From Candidatus Desantisbacteria bacterium CG1_02_38_46 (GTDB lineage: Bacteria > Desantisbacteria > UBA1551 > UBA1559): a stretch of DNA of 10,616 bases. The stretch is taken from contig MNUO01000098.1 of assembly GCA_001871015.1 (NCBI GenBank), positions 1 to 10,616 on the forward strand, written 5' to 3'. Position numbers and translations under genes: made by a program. The notes below the pieces were generated by a model. The model did not search any database and was not told the origin of the DNA. It saw nothing but the letters and a program-made list of their open reading frames with translations. This document shows positions 1 to 5,502 of this stretch, in pieces (the stretch's first letter is position 1; each line of letters opens with the position of its first letter).

Positions 1-142
1 CGGCCACTACATTGGAGCAGAGTAAACTCTGCACTTCCAGAGTGCCTACTTTCGGCCACTACATTGGAGCAGAGTCCACTCTGCACTTCCAGAGTGCCTA
101 CTTTCGGCCACTACATTGGAGCAGAGTAAACTCGGCCACTAC
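1..142. repeat. 52-bp tandem repeat array (2 full copies, 2 truncated)
   Basis: Two full 52-bp units lie at 1-52 and 53-104. They differ only at two adjacent bases (AA at 24-25, CC at 76-77). A third copy is truncated to 28 nt (105-132), and 133-142 repeats the first 10 nt of the unit. Each unit contains the palindrome GCAGAGT-NN-ACTCTGC (17-32 and 69-84). A second possible stem, ACTCTG/CAGAGT, shares the ACTCTG arm, so the two folds exclude each other. The window begins at a unit boundary, so the array probably continues upstream. No unique spacers separate the units, so it is not a CRISPR. Parts of the unit recur in inverse orientation inside aroA. Confidence 0.9.
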
Positions 143-165
143 TGTAGTGGTCGAGCTTGCTCGAC
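131..165 (+). promoter_or_regulatory. Two overlapping, mutually exclusive hairpins ahead of ispD
   Basis: Bases 131-155 form a near-perfect 12-bp stem around T143, with one G-T wobble. Bases 150-165 form a 7-bp stem, GTCGAGC/GCTCGAC, around TT. They share 150-155, so only one can form at a time. The first arises where the tandem array runs into an inverted fragment of itself (143-150 is the complement of unit positions 4-11). The second ends only a few bases before the ispD Shine-Dalgarno site. A role in controlling ispD is inferred from position only; there is no U-tract to make either an obvious intrinsic terminator. Confidence 0.5.
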
Positions 166-182
166 AGAAAGGGGTGATGAGG

Positions 183-875
183 ATGAAAGTTAGCGTAATT
201 ATTGTTGCAGCTGGTAAAGGAATTCGACTTTCCGATGAAGGCTCGTTTAAACAGTTTTTGTCATTGGTTGGGAATCCAGTTTTAGTCCACGCAATAAGTG
301 TATTTGATACATCACCATTGGTTGATGAAATAATAATTGTTGTGCCTGCTGAAAAAGTAACCTATTGTCGGGGACTGGTGAAAAAATATAAATTTAAGAA
401 GGTTGCAGGAGTAATTGCCGGAGGAAAATTTCGCCAGGATTCCGTATATAATGGGTTGCTTAAAATAGGAAAGACGAAACCAGACATTGTGCTGATTCAT
501 GACGGAGTTCGTCCTCTTGTTACATCTGTATTAATTCAAAAATGTATAGGAAATATAAGAAAGGATGGAGCCGTTGTTCTGGCAGTTCCGGTAAAAGATA
601 CGATTAAACTTGTCAGGAAATCATTCGTTGAAAAAACATTAGAGAGGAACAAATTATGGTCAATTCAAACCCCACAGTGTTTCAGCTATGATTTAATATT
701 TAAAGCCCACAAGAAAGCAAGGGCTGATGGGTTTCTGGGTAGTGATGATGCAAGTTTAGTGGAAAGGTTAGGGTGCCCGGTTAAAATAGAAATGGGGGCA
801 GGTCAGAATATAAAGATTACCACTCCTGAAGACCTTATCCTTGCAGAGGAAATATTGAAAAGAAGAGGCGTGTAA
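183..875 (+). CDS. ispD: 2-C-methyl-D-erythritol 4-phosphate cytidylyltransferase (IspD)
   Basis: IspD joins CTP and 2-C-methyl-D-erythritol 4-phosphate to give CDP-ME, the third step of the MEP isoprenoid pathway, in the cytoplasm. The 230-residue product has the usual family length. Visible motifs are the CTP loop AAGKGIRL (9-16) with K23 in SFKQF, GGKFRQDSV (80-88), HDGVRP (106-111), the AVPVKDTIK segment (134-142), QTPQ (162-165), and the C-terminal DDASLVE and NIKITTPEDL (209-218). The frame stays open back to an ATG at base 12, but that extension is repeat-array sequence. ATG 183 is preferred because AAAGGGGTGATGA (168-180) closely matches the anti-16S consensus with 8-nt spacing; ATG 177 is a weaker alternative. 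The gene is followed without a gap by tyrA. The downstream MEP enzyme IspH is encoded in the same gene run. Confidence 0.95.
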   Translation: MKVSVIIVAAGKGIRLSDEGSFKQFLSLVGNPVLVHAISVFDTSPLVDEIIIVVPAEKVTYCRGLVKKYKFKKVAGVIAGGKFRQDSVYNGLLKIGKTKPDIVLIHDGVRPLVTSVLIQKCIGNIRKDGAVVLAVPVKDTIKLVRKSFVEKTLERNKLWSIQTPQCFSYDLIFKAHKKARADGFLGSDDASLVERLGCPVKIEMGAGQNIKITTPEDLILAEEILKRRGV

Positions 876-1736
876 GTGAAGAAATTTGGGATTGTAGGTA
901 TAATCGGGGTTGGAATGATCGGAGGTTCCATAGGGATGGCCCTGAGGAAAAGGAGGCTGGCAGATAAGGTTATTGGTCTGGGCAGGAATCCAGTTAAACT
1001 GAGAAGGGCCAAAGTTCTTGGCGCAATTGAAGAGGGATATACTGATTTTGATAAAGGTTTGAAAAATGCAGGACTTGTGATAGTTGCTACTCCAGTAGGG
1101 TTGATTCCCGTGATGATAAAACGGGCATTTCCATATCTTGAGGATGGCTCTATTATAACTGATGTGGGCAGCGTCAAATGCCAACTGATAAGAAAGATTG
1201 AAAGATTTCTGCCTCAACGCATTCATTTTGTAGGTGCTCATCCCATTGCAGGACTGGAAACTTTCGGTGTAGAAAACGCTAAACCAACTTTATTTCAAGA
1301 GTCTAACTGTGTTCTAACTCCCACTCCGAGTACCGATGCGAATGCCCTTAGAGTAATTGGGGAAATGTGGAAGGGAATTGGCGCGCGTGTCCTATTGATT
1401 AATCCTGTGCAACACGATGAACTTTTAGCTTTTACAAGTCACCTGCCACATCTTATTGCAGTTTCATTAATCGAGGTGCTGTGCAATCTCAATAAAAAAT
1501 ATAAAAATACTAAGGAATTCATTGGTGGAGGATTCCGTGACACCACAAGAATTGCCTGCGGTTCTCCAATAATGTGGAGAGATATTTGCCTTGCCAATAA
1601 GAAGGAAATTTTGAATGCCTTAAGAAAATTTAAATCCACTACAAATCAAATTGAAGAAATAATTTCCAATGAGAAATGGGATATGCTTTTGAGGAAACTT
1701 ATCAGAGCAAAGAAAGAAAGGGACTCTTTAAAATAA
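876..1736 (+). CDS. tyrA: Prephenate dehydrogenase (TyrA)
   Basis: TyrA oxidatively decarboxylates prephenate to 4-hydroxyphenylpyruvate with NAD(P), committing chorismate to tyrosine. Arogenate specificity cannot be excluded by eye. The 286-residue protein is a stand-alone dehydrogenase with no chorismate mutase or ACT domain. An N-terminal Rossmann fold is marked by GVGMIGGS (11-18). TDVGSVK (95-101), GAHPIAG (120-126, with the family's catalytic-type His at 122), HDELLAFTSHLPH (180-192) and GGFRDTTRIA (218-227) follow, all diagnostic for the family. The start is GTG, directly after the ispD TAA, so translation is probably coupled. The stop shares one base with the aroA ATG (TAATG). Pairing with aroA, which makes the chorismate precursor EPSP, fits an aromatic amino-acid operon. 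No ACT domain means no obvious built-in feedback by tyrosine. Confidence 0.94.
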   Translation: MKKFGIVGIIGVGMIGGSIGMALRKRRLADKVIGLGRNPVKLRRAKVLGAIEEGYTDFDKGLKNAGLVIVATPVGLIPVMIKRAFPYLEDGSIITDVGSVKCQLIRKIERFLPQRIHFVGAHPIAGLETFGVENAKPTLFQESNCVLTPTPSTDANALRVIGEMWKGIGARVLLINPVQHDELLAFTSHLPHLIAVSLIEVLCNLNKKYKNTKEFIGGGFRDTTRIACGSPIMWRDICLANKKEILNALRKFKSTTNQIEEIISNEKWDMLLRKLIRAKKERDSLK

Positions 1737-3817
1737 TGAACATAGCAGTAAAGAAATCTTTTTTAAAGGGGACAATAAATGTTCCGGGAGATAAATCTAT
1801 TTCCCATCGTGCGGTTATGTTAGGTGCAATCGCTAAAGGAATAACGAGGGTAAAAAATTTCCTTAATAGTGAAGACACCCGCAGGACTATTAAGGCGTTC
1901 AGGCAGATGGGTGTAAAAATAAGTGTCATAGAGTCGGAATGTAGTGGCAGAGTGGACTCTGCTTGCAGTGACAGAGAAATTATTATTGAAGGGAAGGGAC
2001 CATACCTTAAAAAACCAAAAGGGAAAATTGATGCGGGTAATTCAGGAACCACCATACGTCTGCTTGCAGGGATTCTTGCAGGGCAACCTTGGACTTCCTG
2101 TATAACAGGGGATAAATCATTGTGCTTCAGGCCTATGCGCAGGATAATCCTTCCTCTGCGGAAGATGGGAGCAAGAATAAAAGCAAGGCAGGATAATTAT
2201 GCTCCTATTTATGTAAGAGGCGGAAATTTGAAACCTTTGTCTTCCCCTCATAAATTAGAGATTGCCAGCGCACAATTAAAATCCTGTGTTCTGCTTGCCC
2301 ATCTTTATACGGGTAAAAAAATCGAATTGATTGAACCCGAGAAGTCCAGAGACCACACAGAGCGGATGCTTAAATATTTCGGAGCAAATATAAAAGTGAA
2401 AGGCCGGCATATAATTTTAAATCCAGATTCATCTCTTTCTGGCAGGGTTATTTCAATCCCGGGCGATATTTCGAGTGCTGCATTTTTTATAATTGGCGCG
2501 ATAATAACGAAAAATAGCGAAGTTTTTATCAAGAAGGTTGGTATTAACCCAACCCGCATGGAAATACTTTCAGTGTTGCAGAAGATGGGCGCAAATGTAA
2601 AATTAGACAATAAATCTATGGAAGGAGGGGAGCCTGTTGCAGATATTTCAATAATTTCTTCTGGATTGAAGGGGATATCAATCCGCGGAAAATCTATTCC
2701 GCTCATAATAGATGAAATTCCTATTCTAACAGTTGCGGCAACACAGGCAAGAGGCAAAACTGTGATTCGAGATGCCATTGAACTGAGGATTAAAGAAACA
2801 GATAGAATTAAGTCAATGGTAACTGAACTGAAAAAGATGGGTGCTGATATAAGGGAGTTGAGAGATGGAATGGTGATTAATGGTCCAACCCAATTAAAAG
2901 GTGCAGACTTGAATAGTTATGCAGACCACCGCACTGCAATGGCACTTGTCATTGCTGGCCTTATTGCCGAAAGTAGGCACTCTGCCAAAAGTAGGCCCTC
3001 TGGAAGGGGAAGTGCCAATGGCAAAACAACTATTCATGATGTAGAATGTATAAATACTTCTTCTCCTGAATTTGCTAAAATATTGAAAAAACTCGGAGCA
3101 GATATTAGTATTGCAAAAGACGACCCGCCTACGCTGAAGCTTCGGCGGGCAGGTGAGCGACGATTAATCATTGCAATCGATGGCCCCGCAGGTTCAGGGA
3201 AGAGCACTGTAGCTAAAGAAATTGCAAAGAAGTCAGGTTATGTTTATCTTGACACAGGGGCTATGTACCGCGCGCTTACTCTAAAAGCTATGAGAAAAAA
3301 AGTGAACTTAAGAAGTCCAAAAGCATTGGTGAATTTGGCAGAAAAGACTAAAATTTCTTTTAAGGGAGAGAAAGTTTTTTTAGACAATAGAGATGTTTCT
3401 GCTGAAATAAGAGCCCCGAGTGTGAGCAATAATACACATTTTATTGCAACTGTGCCAGGGGTTAGAGAAAGAATGAAAATTCTTCAGAGAAAAATGGGTG
3501 ACAGAGGTGGAATAGTTGCAGAAGGAAGAGATATGGGGACAATAATTTTTCCAAACGCACATAGGAAATTTTATCTTGATGCTAAAATTATGGTGCGTGC
3601 AAAGCGTAGATATAAGGAATTAAAGGAGAAAGAGTATTCTGCCACTTTTAAAAAGGTTTTACAGGATACAATTAGAAGGGATAAAAGAGATAGTGAAAGG
3701 GATATAGCACCCCTCAGAAAGGCAAAAGATGCTGTTCTCATAGATACTACAAATATGACAATTAAAGAAGTTGTTCAAAGGTGTCAGGTCTTGACAAATG
3801 ACAAATATCAGGACTAA
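1736..3817 (+). CDS. aroA-cmk: Fusion of EPSP synthase (AroA) and cytidylate kinase (Cmk)
   Basis: A single 693-residue frame carries two enzymes. Residues 1-461 are 3-phosphoshikimate 1-carboxyvinyltransferase: PGDKSISHR (17-25), DAGNSGTTIR (99-108), GDKSLCFRPM (125-134), SAQLKS (178-183), the catalytic-type Asp in IIDEIP (D327), KETDR (353-357) and DHRTAM (397-402). Residues 477-693 are CMP kinase: P-loop GPAGSGKST (483-491), YLDTGAMYRALT (504-515), EGRDMGTIIFP (596-606) and RDKRDSERDIAPLRKA (648-663). AroA makes EPSP for chorismate; Cmk phosphorylates CMP and dCMP. ATG 1736 overlaps the tyrA stop (TAATG); the frame also opens at 1676, but inside tyrA. Oddities: repeat-derived in-frame segments at about residues 66-80 and 411-428, a palindrome-encoded linker (462-476), and a C-terminus (about 683-693) lying in a repeat element. 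AroA-Cmk bifunctional proteins are also annotated in Burkholderiales, so the architecture is not unique; the linker here looks distinctive. Confidence 0.94.
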   Translation: MNIAVKKSFLKGTINVPGDKSISHRAVMLGAIAKGITRVKNFLNSEDTRRTIKAFRQMGVKISVIESECSGRVDSACSDREIIIEGKGPYLKKPKGKIDAGNSGTTIRLLAGILAGQPWTSCITGDKSLCFRPMRRIILPLRKMGARIKARQDNYAPIYVRGGNLKPLSSPHKLEIASAQLKSCVLLAHLYTGKKIELIEPEKSRDHTERMLKYFGANIKVKGRHIILNPDSSLSGRVISIPGDISSAAFFIIGAIITKNSEVFIKKVGINPTRMEILSVLQKMGANVKLDNKSMEGGEPVADISIISSGLKGISIRGKSIPLIIDEIPILTVAATQARGKTVIRDAIELRIKETDRIKSMVTELKKMGADIRELRDGMVINGPTQLKGADLNSYADHRTAMALVIAGLIAESRHSAKSRPSGRGSANGKTTIHDVECINTSSPEFAKILKKLGADISIAKDDPPTLKLRRAGERRLIIAIDGPAGSGKSTVAKEIAKKSGYVYLDTGAMYRALTLKAMRKKVNLRSPKALVNLAEKTKISFKGEKVFLDNRDVSAEIRAPSVSNNTHFIATVPGVRERMKILQRKMGDRGGIVAEGRDMGTIIFPNAHRKFYLDAKIMVRAKRRYKELKEKEYSATFKKVLQDTIRRDKRDSERDIAPLRKAKDAVLIDTTNMTIKEVVQRCQVLTNDKYQD
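1937..1962 (-). repeat. Relic of the 52-bp repeat inside aroA (site 1)
   Basis: Bases 1946-1962 match exactly, in reverse complement, bases 68-84 of array copy 2 (17 nt, including the GCAGAGTGGACTCTGC palindrome). Bases 1937-1947 match the complement of unit positions 3-13. The two pieces overlap in the order expected of an inverted array that lost about 22 nt between them. The segment is read in frame and encodes ECSGRVDSA, in a stretch (about residues 66-80) that has no clear counterpart in typical EPSP synthases as I recall them. Confidence 0.75.
2966..3018 (-). repeat. Relic of the 52-bp repeat inside aroA (site 2), internally duplicated
   Basis: Bases 2966-2983 are an exact 18-nt reverse-complement match to array positions 39-56 (and 91-108). 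Bases 2984-3001 are a second copy with two mismatches, followed by GGAAG, which continues the repeat's own order. The two 18-nt copies are read in frame as AESRHS and AKSRPS (residues 411-422), then GRGSAN before the conserved C-terminal AroA sequence resumes at about 429. The insertion falls after the DHRTAM...LIAGLI core, so it would sit in a loop near the end of the AroA domain. Confidence 0.8.
3124..3149. repeat. GC-rich palindrome encoding the AroA-Cmk linker
   Basis: CCCGCC (3124-3129) pairs with GGCGGG (3144-3149), and GAAGCTTC (3136-3143) is itself a palindrome. An alternative 8-bp fold, CGCTGAAG/CTTCGGCG, occupies 3132-3147. The element is markedly more GC-rich than the flanking coding DNA. 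It encodes the PPTLKLRRA part of the linker, exactly between the natural end of AroA (GADISIAK) and the start of Cmk (LIIAIDGPAGSGKS). Confidence 0.75.
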
Positions 3818-3957
3818 AGTCCTGAGTTGACAAATGACAAATATCAGGACTAAAGTCCTGAGTTACAAGTTGTTCAAATATCAGGACTAAAGTCCCAAGT
3901 TACAAGTTGTTCAAATATCAGGACTAAAGTCCCAAGTTACATGTCAAGACCTGACAC
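3781..3957. repeat. 177-bp element with 16-bp perfect terminal inverted repeats
   Basis: GTGTCAGGTCTTGACA (3781-3796) and its exact reverse complement TGTCAAGACCTGACAC (3942-3957) bound a 145-bp interior. The interior is almost wholly tandem repeat with no coding capacity of its own. The layout recalls a non-autonomous miniature element (MITE or REPIN-like), but no transposase is present in the window and no clear target-site duplication is visible. The left end lies within the cmk coding region and encodes CQVLT. The right end stops 12 bp before the plsC ATG. Confidence 0.7.
3791..3936. repeat. Four tandem 36/37-bp units (two subtypes)
   Basis: Units at 3791-3826 and 3827-3862 are identical 36-mers beginning TTGACAAATGACAAATATCA. 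Units at 3863-3899 and 3900-3936 are identical 37-mers in which the first half is replaced by TTACAAGTTGTTCAAATATC. All share ATATCAGGACTAAAGTCC. The 36-mers end in a palindromic core CAGGAC-TAAA-GTCCTG; in the 37-mers this core is broken (GTCCCAAG). The 12-nt AAGTTGTTCAAA of the second subtype also occurs in the true cmk coding sequence at 3768-3779, suggesting that the unit captured host sequence. The cmk stop codon (3815-3817) lies in the first unit. Confidence 0.9.
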
Positions 3958-3969
3958 CACGGATTTAAA

Positions 3970-4605
3970 ATGATTAGAGCTGAAAGAGCGCATCTGAGGC
4001 GGGTGTTGTATTCAATACTGCATTTTTTCTTACGGTTATCCTTTCGTATTCTTTTTCAAATGGAAATCATTGGTGAAGAGTATGTGCCCAGGGATGAAGC
4101 AGTTATTATTGTGACGAATCATACCAGTTATATAGACCCTGTGGTAATGGGGATAGCAGCACCGCAGGAATTAAATTACATCGCAAAGAAGGAGTTATTT
4201 AGAAACGTCCTTTTTCGCTGGCTCATCATGTCCTTCAGAGCTTTCCCTTTGCGCAGAGGGATAGTTGACAGATATTCCCTGAATCGGGCCCTTGCTCTTT
4301 TAACCAGGAAAGAACCTTTGCTGATTTTTCCAGGGGGAACCAGGAGCGAGGCGGAAGCGATATTACCCACAAAGCCAGGTGTCGGAATGATTATATATAA
4401 ATCAAAAGTAAAAGCGGTCCCGGCATTAATGAGGGGTACAAATAATATTTTACCCAGGAATGCGAAGTTTATCCATTTTCACAAATTGAAAGTCAGTTTT
4501 GGAAAACCACTTGAATTAGATAAGTTTTTCCAGATGCCTGAATGTAAGCAAACCTATGAATTAATTGCTCAGGAAATAACTTCTAACCTGAAAGCATTAG
4601 TATGA
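3970..4605 (+). CDS. plsC: 1-acyl-sn-glycerol-3-phosphate acyltransferase (PlsC family)
   Basis: PlsC-family enzymes acylate lysophosphatidic acid to phosphatidic acid at the cytoplasmic membrane. The 211-residue product has a hydrophobic N-terminal segment (about 12-30), the catalytic H-X4-D motif NHTSYID (H51, D56), the substrate region IAKKELFRNVLFRWLI (71-86), FPLRRGIVDR (92-101), motif III as FPGGTRS (120-126), and motif IV around VKAVPALMRGT (147-157). The usual motif III is FPEGTRS; here Gly122 (GGG codon) replaces the conserved Glu. No good Shine-Dalgarno precedes ATG 3970. GTG 4003 or TTG 4006, with TGAGG at 3995-3999, would give a start nearer the family norm. The gene is separated from cmk by the repeat element and overlaps ispH through ATGA, as in the cmk-plsC-ispH blocks of other bacteria. 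Confidence 0.88.
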   Translation: MIRAERAHLRRVLYSILHFFLRLSFRILFQMEIIGEEYVPRDEAVIIVTNHTSYIDPVVMGIAAPQELNYIAKKELFRNVLFRWLIMSFRAFPLRRGIVDRYSLNRALALLTRKEPLLIFPGGTRSEAEAILPTKPGVGMIIYKSKVKAVPALMRGTNNILPRNAKFIHFHKLKVSFGKPLELDKFFQMPECKQTYELIAQEITSNLKALV

Positions 4606-5453
4606 GAATTAAACTTGCTAAAAATGTGGGTTTTTGTTTCGGCGTTAAAAGGGCGATGGGTTTAACCCTGAAGGCTTTAAGGGAAAATCCCGGTAAACCT
4701 ATTTATACCTTTGGACCCCTGATTCACAACCCCCGAGCTATAAAGAAATTAAAGGATATAGGTGTAAGAGTAATCCACTCCCTGCAAAATATTAAGACCG
4801 GTATACTCATTATTCCTTCACACGGTCTTGCCCCATCAATTATTGTGCAAGCCCGAAAGAAAAAATTATTCATTATAGATGCTACCTGCCCCTATGTTTT
4901 GAGGAGCCAGCGACTTGCAGAACTGCTGGCAAAACAGGGATACAGGGTGATAATTGTGGGAAAAAGCTCTCACCCGGAAATAAGGGGAATCATTGGCGGG
5001 ATTAAAAGGATGGGAAAAGTAATCGGGAAAACAGAAGATTTAAAATCATTGCCTAAATTTAAAAAAATAGGTGTAATTACACAGACTACGGAATCATTAT
5101 CAAATTTTAAAAGTGTAATTGAATCAATACTTGATAAGGGCTTTGAATTAAAGGTCTACAATACTCTTTGCGCTCATACACTAAAACGTCAGGAGGAGGC
5201 GCGGCGGATTGCTAAAAGCGTAGATTTAATGCTTGTAATAGGGGGTCGTAATAGTGCAAACACTTCTAGACTTTTTGAGATTTGCAGGGCACGTGTGACC
5301 ACATACCAGATTGAATCTCCGGATGAGTTAAGTCCTGACTGGCTTAGAGGTAAGAAGAGTATTGGATTAGTCTCTGGTACATCCACACCGCTTTCCGCGG
5401 TTAAAGAAGTTGTAAGAACCTGCAACTTCGTTGCAGAACCTTGTTGCTCGTAA
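4602..5453 (+). CDS. ispH: 4-hydroxy-3-methylbut-2-enyl diphosphate reductase (IspH/LytB)
   Basis: IspH uses a [4Fe-4S] cluster to reduce HMBPP to IPP and DMAPP, the last MEP step. The 283-residue protein has all three cluster cysteines: C12 (GFCFGVKRA), C96 (DATCP) and C190 (NTLCAHTLKRQ). Substrate-site residues are also present: H42 (LIHNP), H74 (SHG), H124/E126 (SHPEIRG), T162 (QTT), S218/N220 (NSANTSRL) and S261 (SGTSTP). The last is normally AGASTP, so there are two conservative changes around the conserved Ser. The start overlaps the plsC stop (ATGA), implying translational coupling. The final residues (about 272-283, RTCNFVAEPCCS) run past the normal end of the family, are cysteine-rich and are partly encoded by a small hairpin. 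The gene is followed by rpsA, a common neighbour; ispH and rpsA are fused in some bacteria but separate here. Confidence 0.95.
   Translation: MRIKLAKNVGFCFGVKRAMGLTLKALRENPGKPIYTFGPLIHNPRAIKKLKDIGVRVIHSLQNIKTGILIIPSHGLAPSIIVQARKKKLFIIDATCPYVLRSQRLAELLAKQGYRVIIVGKSSHPEIRGIIGGIKRMGKVIGKTEDLKSLPKFKKIGVITQTTESLSNFKSVIESILDKGFELKVYNTLCAHTLKRQEEARRIAKSVDLMLVIGGRNSANTSRLFEICRARVTTYQIESPDELSPDWLRGKKSIGLVSGTSTPLSAVKEVVRTCNFVAEPCCS
5420..5436. repeat. Small palindrome in the 3' end of ispH
   Basis: CTGCAAC-TTC-GTTGCAG forms a 7-bp perfect stem with a 3-nt loop, inside the last codons of ispH (encoding CNFVA). No U-tract follows, so it does not look like an intrinsic terminator. It may be another short palindromic element extending a protein C-terminus, or an RNA processing or stability element between ispH and rpsA. 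Neither role can be decided from the sequence. Confidence 0.5.
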
Positions 5454-5502
5454 CTAAACGTCGAAAAAATGTCGCAATAAAAAAAGTAGGAGGAACAAAG
5501 AA

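Noticed and set aside
1-142. CRISPR array
   Set aside because: The 52-bp units are directly abutting with no unique spacers, and no cas genes are present.
12-182. N-terminal extension of IspD opening at base 12
   Set aside because: It is translated repeat array, the unit length (52) shifts frame between copies, and the conserved family sequence and a good ribosome site start at 183.
768-1241. Long minus-strand open frames opposite ispD and tyrA
   Set aside because: They lie wholly opposite well-supported genes, show no recognisable motifs, and look like shadows of the coding strand.
3810-3862. Intrinsic terminator after cmk (CAGGAC-TAAA-GTCCTG)
   Set aside because: The stem is only 6 bp and not followed by a T-run, so termination is not supported.
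3791-3936. CRISPR or promoter array (TTGACA motifs)
   Set aside because: The units are contiguous without spacers, and neither TTGACA copy has a recognisable -10 box at 16-18 nt.
5454-5502. Regulatory leader (S1 autoregulatory structure) before rpsA
   Set aside because: The 49-bp gap is A-rich with a strong Shine-Dalgarno but no convincing stem-loop.
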